DNA from: a bacterium
GTDB taxonomy: Bacteria > Myxococcota_A > Bradymonadia > Bradymonadales > Bradymonadaceae
Direction: 5' to 3'
Length of the DNA stretch: 64,000 nt
Assembly (NCBI GenBank): GCA_030427705.1
Contig: JAUIBR010000007.1
Coordinates: forward strand, 62,001 to 126,000
The notes beneath the pieces were generated by a model. The model ran no database searches and was not told the origin of the DNA. It worked only from the letters and a program-made list of their open reading frames with translations. A program made the translations under genes and the position numbers. Positions within the stretch are counted from its first letter, which is position 1, and each line of letters starts with the position of its first letter. Below are positions 61,822-64,000 of the stretch, in pieces.

Positions 61822-62574
61822 ATGAAGAAGCTAATCATCGCGATTTGCTCGGTAGCGGTGTTGTCAGCGTGTGGCGCGGACGATGCGTCCAACAACGCCA
61901 ACAATGTGAACAACGTCAACAACGTCAACAATTCGAATAACGTTAACAACGTGAACAACGTCAACAACGTGAACAACGTTAACAATTCGAACAACGTCAA
62001 TAACTCGAACAACTCCAACAATAGCAATAATGCAGGTCCAACGATTGGTGCAGCGTGCGCGACGAACGCGGACTGTGGCAGCTTGGAATGTTACCCGCAG
62101 ACTGAAGGCGGTTGGACACTGGGGTATTGCACGCAGGACTGCGACCCCAACAACGACACGTGTCCGACAGGCAGCCACTGTGGTGGCGAATTCTGCGTGA
62201 CCGATTGTGATAACGGTCAAGACTGCCGTGAAGATTACGGATGCTTCGACGGCAATAACGACAACGTCACTGAATGCGTGCCGATTGGCACCGGGACGGG
62301 CGCAGTCGGCGACCCATGCACAAGCTACGCGGATTGTCAGGGGGCTGAGTTGGGTGCTTGTGTGGTCGAGAGTGGCGAGGACTTCTTGGGCGGATACTGC
62401 ACGATTACTGGCTGTACCGACCTCGACGGTTGTCCAACAGGGGCAAGCTGCTTGGAGGCGACGTCTCCATCGATCTGCTTGAAGGATTGCATGAACGGCG
62501 ATGATTGCCGGACGGATTATGAATGCCGCATGGCGCTAGAATCAGGGATGAGCTGCGTGCCAGAGGGCCTATAA
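61822..62574 (+). CDS. Asn-rich-linker lipoprotein with Cys-rich modules
   Basis: 250 residues. The signal peptide ends VAVLSACGA (lipobox Cys14), followed by about 45 residues of NNVNNVNNSNN, then a Cys-rich surface domain: GAACATNADCGSLECYPQ, GYCTQDCDPNNDTCPTG and GCTDLDGCPTGASCLEA. The domain has regularly spaced Cys as in metal-binding or EGF-like repeats. It starts 2 bases after the zinc-finger gene stop, so the two may be cotranscribed. Confidence 0.8.
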   Translation: MKKLIIAICSVAVLSACGADDASNNANNVNNVNNVNNSNNVNNVNNVNNVNNVNNSNNVNNSNNSNNSNNAGPTIGAACATNADCGSLECYPQTEGGWTLGYCTQDCDPNNDTCPTGSHCGGEFCVTDCDNGQDCREDYGCFDGNNDNVTECVPIGTGTGAVGDPCTSYADCQGAELGACVVESGEDFLGGYCTITGCTDLDGCPTGASCLEATSPSICLKDCMNGDDCRTDYECRMALESGMSCVPEGL

Positions 62575-62586
62575 AGGGAGCATAAA

Positions 62587-63258
62587 ATGACGGACATCGG
62601 AGAACGTTTCGAAAGCACCATCGCTGACAACGAGGAGTTTCCAAAACTCGCGAAAATCGGCAAGGGTATTGCGGATGGACTGCCTCTAGAGGACATCCTC
62701 GCAGGCATTCGCATCACGGGGAATTTGGAGAGTGTTCTGGGCGACGAGTGGCGAAAGCTCACCGATGGCGTCGATCGCGAACTGTCCGTTGAGATGGCGA
62801 AAACCGCGTTGCAATCGCAAGTTTCGCTCTCCGACAAGGCGTTCCTTCACTGCCAATGGGGCGTCAGCCTGGGCGGATTGAAACGCCGAGATGAGACGAT
62901 CGAAGTCTACAAAAAGCTCTTGGCCGAGCTTACTGACGACAGCCAGTGGACGAAGGCATGGCGGGCATGGACCTTCAATGGGATTGCGTGGAGCAACTTC
63001 CTTCTGGGCCATATTGACGAGGCGCTCGACGCCGCTCGTCAGGCAAATGAACTCGATGGTTCTGACAGCCATCAGGGAACACTGGCCAACATTCTGTTCG
63101 AAGCGGGACAGTTCGACGAGTCGTTCGAAATCCTCGACCGGTTGATGGCGAAGGGATTTGACCCACACCCACATCAAGAGCTGGCCGATGACGAGCGATT
63201 CATTGCGCTCGCTGAGAAACATGGCATCGAACCGACAATCACCGAACGGCAGGTTTAA
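62587..63258 (+). CDS. TPR-like repeat protein
   Basis: 223 residues, cytoplasmic. At least two helix-turn-helix pairs of TPR type are visible: HCQWGVSLGGLKRRDETIEVY and SNFLLGHIDEALDAARQANE, followed by LANILFEAGQFDESFEILD. No catalytic motif. The 12-base gap to the previous gene suggests cotranscription. Function is unknown. Confidence 0.75.
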   Translation: MTDIGERFESTIADNEEFPKLAKIGKGIADGLPLEDILAGIRITGNLESVLGDEWRKLTDGVDRELSVEMAKTALQSQVSLSDKAFLHCQWGVSLGGLKRRDETIEVYKKLLAELTDDSQWTKAWRAWTFNGIAWSNFLLGHIDEALDAARQANELDGSDSHQGTLANILFEAGQFDESFEILDRLMAKGFDPHPHQELADDERFIALAEKHGIEPTITERQV

Positions 63259-63260
63259 TC

Positions 63261-64000
63261 ATGGCGGAATCAACGATCGATATCGATGCGGTAGTGGCCA
63301 AGTTCGGCGCGTACATCTTGGGCATGACCGAAGACGAGGTTCGAAATGACTCGCGTCGCTGGGCCGGCATCCACTGGGATGATGGATTCTTCGACGAAAT
63401 GTGGGAGGCGATTGACTGGGAAGAGCTTTCTATCCCGGACGAGGTCAAGAACTACAATCGTGAGGAAGGCTACTGGTTCTGGGGCCGTAATGACTTTGAC
63501 TACGGTAAGTCGATCATCGATTGGGAGGGCTTTCTTCCTGATGAGACAACCGATTTGTCACTCCAGAGCTTTTTCGTCGATGGCTCCATCTACGGCCAAA
63601 ACCTTGCCGAGTTGATTAAGCAAGAGCGTGTATCTGCAGAGGACGTGGATTTCGCGATGGTGCTCGGCCGGCTTGAGGCGAGCAGTGAATCATTGATGGA
63701 CGCGCTGAAGGCCATCTTGATGATCGAGAACTTCGCTGAGCAGCCGATGGAGCTGCATGAATATGCGGAAACCGATCCGGATCACGAGGAATTCGTGAAC
63801 TCCTTCGAAGAGGGGCCGCTTCGCGACCATATCAGCATGTATTTTCAAGAGCCCAACGCCTGCCGATGCGGTGGTGCGGCGCCTGACTTTCTGGACCCTG
63901 AGAAAGAGAATGTCTGGGAGATGTTTGGAAAGGTCGCGTTCCAGAAACACTATTCGTGGTGGATGGGCGAAGGGCAGGGCAGTTGCGACCTGGTCGAGAT
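63261..64000 (+). CDS. Unknown protein, truncated by the window end
   Basis: An open frame starts at the ATG at 63261, 2 bases after the previous stop, and is still open at 64000, giving 246 visible residues. It is acidic and rich in Trp/Asp/Glu (AGIHWDDGFFDEMWEAIDWEE, YWFWGRNDFDYG). It has a Cys pair CRCGGAAPDF near residue 209. No family is recognised and its 3' end is not in the window. Confidence 0.7.
   Translation, partial: MAESTIDIDAVVAKFGAYILGMTEDEVRNDSRRWAGIHWDDGFFDEMWEAIDWEELSIPDEVKNYNREEGYWFWGRNDFDYGKSIIDWEGFLPDETTDLSLQSFFVDGSIYGQNLAELIKQERVSAEDVDFAMVLGRLEASSESLMDALKAILMIENFAEQPMELHEYAETDPDHEEFVNSFEEGPLRDHISMYFQEPNACRCGGAAPDFLDPEKENVWEMFGKVAFQKHYSWWMGEGQGSCDLVE

Noticed and set aside
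61761..62027. Leu-rich open frame on the minus strand
   Set aside because: It is the antisense of the Asn-rich linker codons of the lipoprotein gene.

Overview
The window reads as chromosome of a Gram-negative, predatory-type deltaproteobacterium-like organism, most plausibly Myxococcota and perhaps the Bradymonadales group. This is inferred from the many lipoproteins with Asn-rich linkers (runs of NNVNN/NNANN after the lipobox), the wide choice of secreted domains (CAP, FG-GAP/ASPIC, PHP, PNGase F-like), outer-membrane barrels and a non-flagellar type III secretion (T3SS) cluster. No rRNA, tRNA, CRISPR array or insertion sequence was recognised.

Layout. 1-2615: 3' part of a lysA-type decarboxylase (probably the C-terminal half of an aspartate kinase/DAP decarboxylase fusion), then an overlapping gene that resembles a decayed polyketide ketoreductase. 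2782-7241: tight T3SS operon (SctI, SctJ, SctK-position, SctL, SctN, SctO, one unknown). 7303-11089: Crp/Fnr-type regulator, unknown protein and HrpB helicase in one overlapping operon. 11096-14133: membrane protein, two secreted lipoproteins and two loci of hairpin repeats. 14137-19202: ClpA/ClpS, EamA transporter, GNAT, PdxH and a nuclease-fold protein probably lacking its catalytic Glu. 19421-22704: PNGase F-like lipoprotein divergent from a PHP-type lipoprotein and a Spy/CpxP-like membrane protein. 22730-30848: lipoprotein, giant SpvB/RHS protein with a C-terminal domain that looks PIN-like, and a candidate immunity gene. 30993-34561: ASPIC/FG-GAP lipoprotein and a lipoprotein with two CAP-like modules. 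34592-40933: operon of LolA-like protein, PhoD phosphatase, HerA-like ATPase and an SMI1-TM2 fusion. 40988-41927: duplicated long inverted repeats beside a GxxExxY gene. 42048-50712: lipoprotein, a 15-hairpin symmetric array lying exactly between two convergent stop codons, then a five-gene operon whose central product is HMG-CoA reductase fused to an APH-type kinase, together with two paralogous lipoproteins, a large lipoprotein and an outer-membrane barrel. 50941-58887: c-heme-motif lipoprotein, FkbM methyltransferase, RRM protein with a structured leader, DUF3817, SDR/AraC pair, barrel, membrane proteins and a WS/DGAT acyltransferase. 59028-64000: YceI, thioredoxin-TPR, two Asn-rich lipoproteins, a tandem PARP-type zinc-finger protein, a TPR-like protein and a gene that runs off the end.

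The most interesting items are the HMGR-kinase fusion operon, the RHS toxin with its tip and neighbours, the linker/hairpin mosaic repeats with compensating stems, the bacterial PARP-type zinc fingers and the long inverted repeats next to GxxExxY. All functional calls come from reading motifs and remembered family features; no database search was possible.
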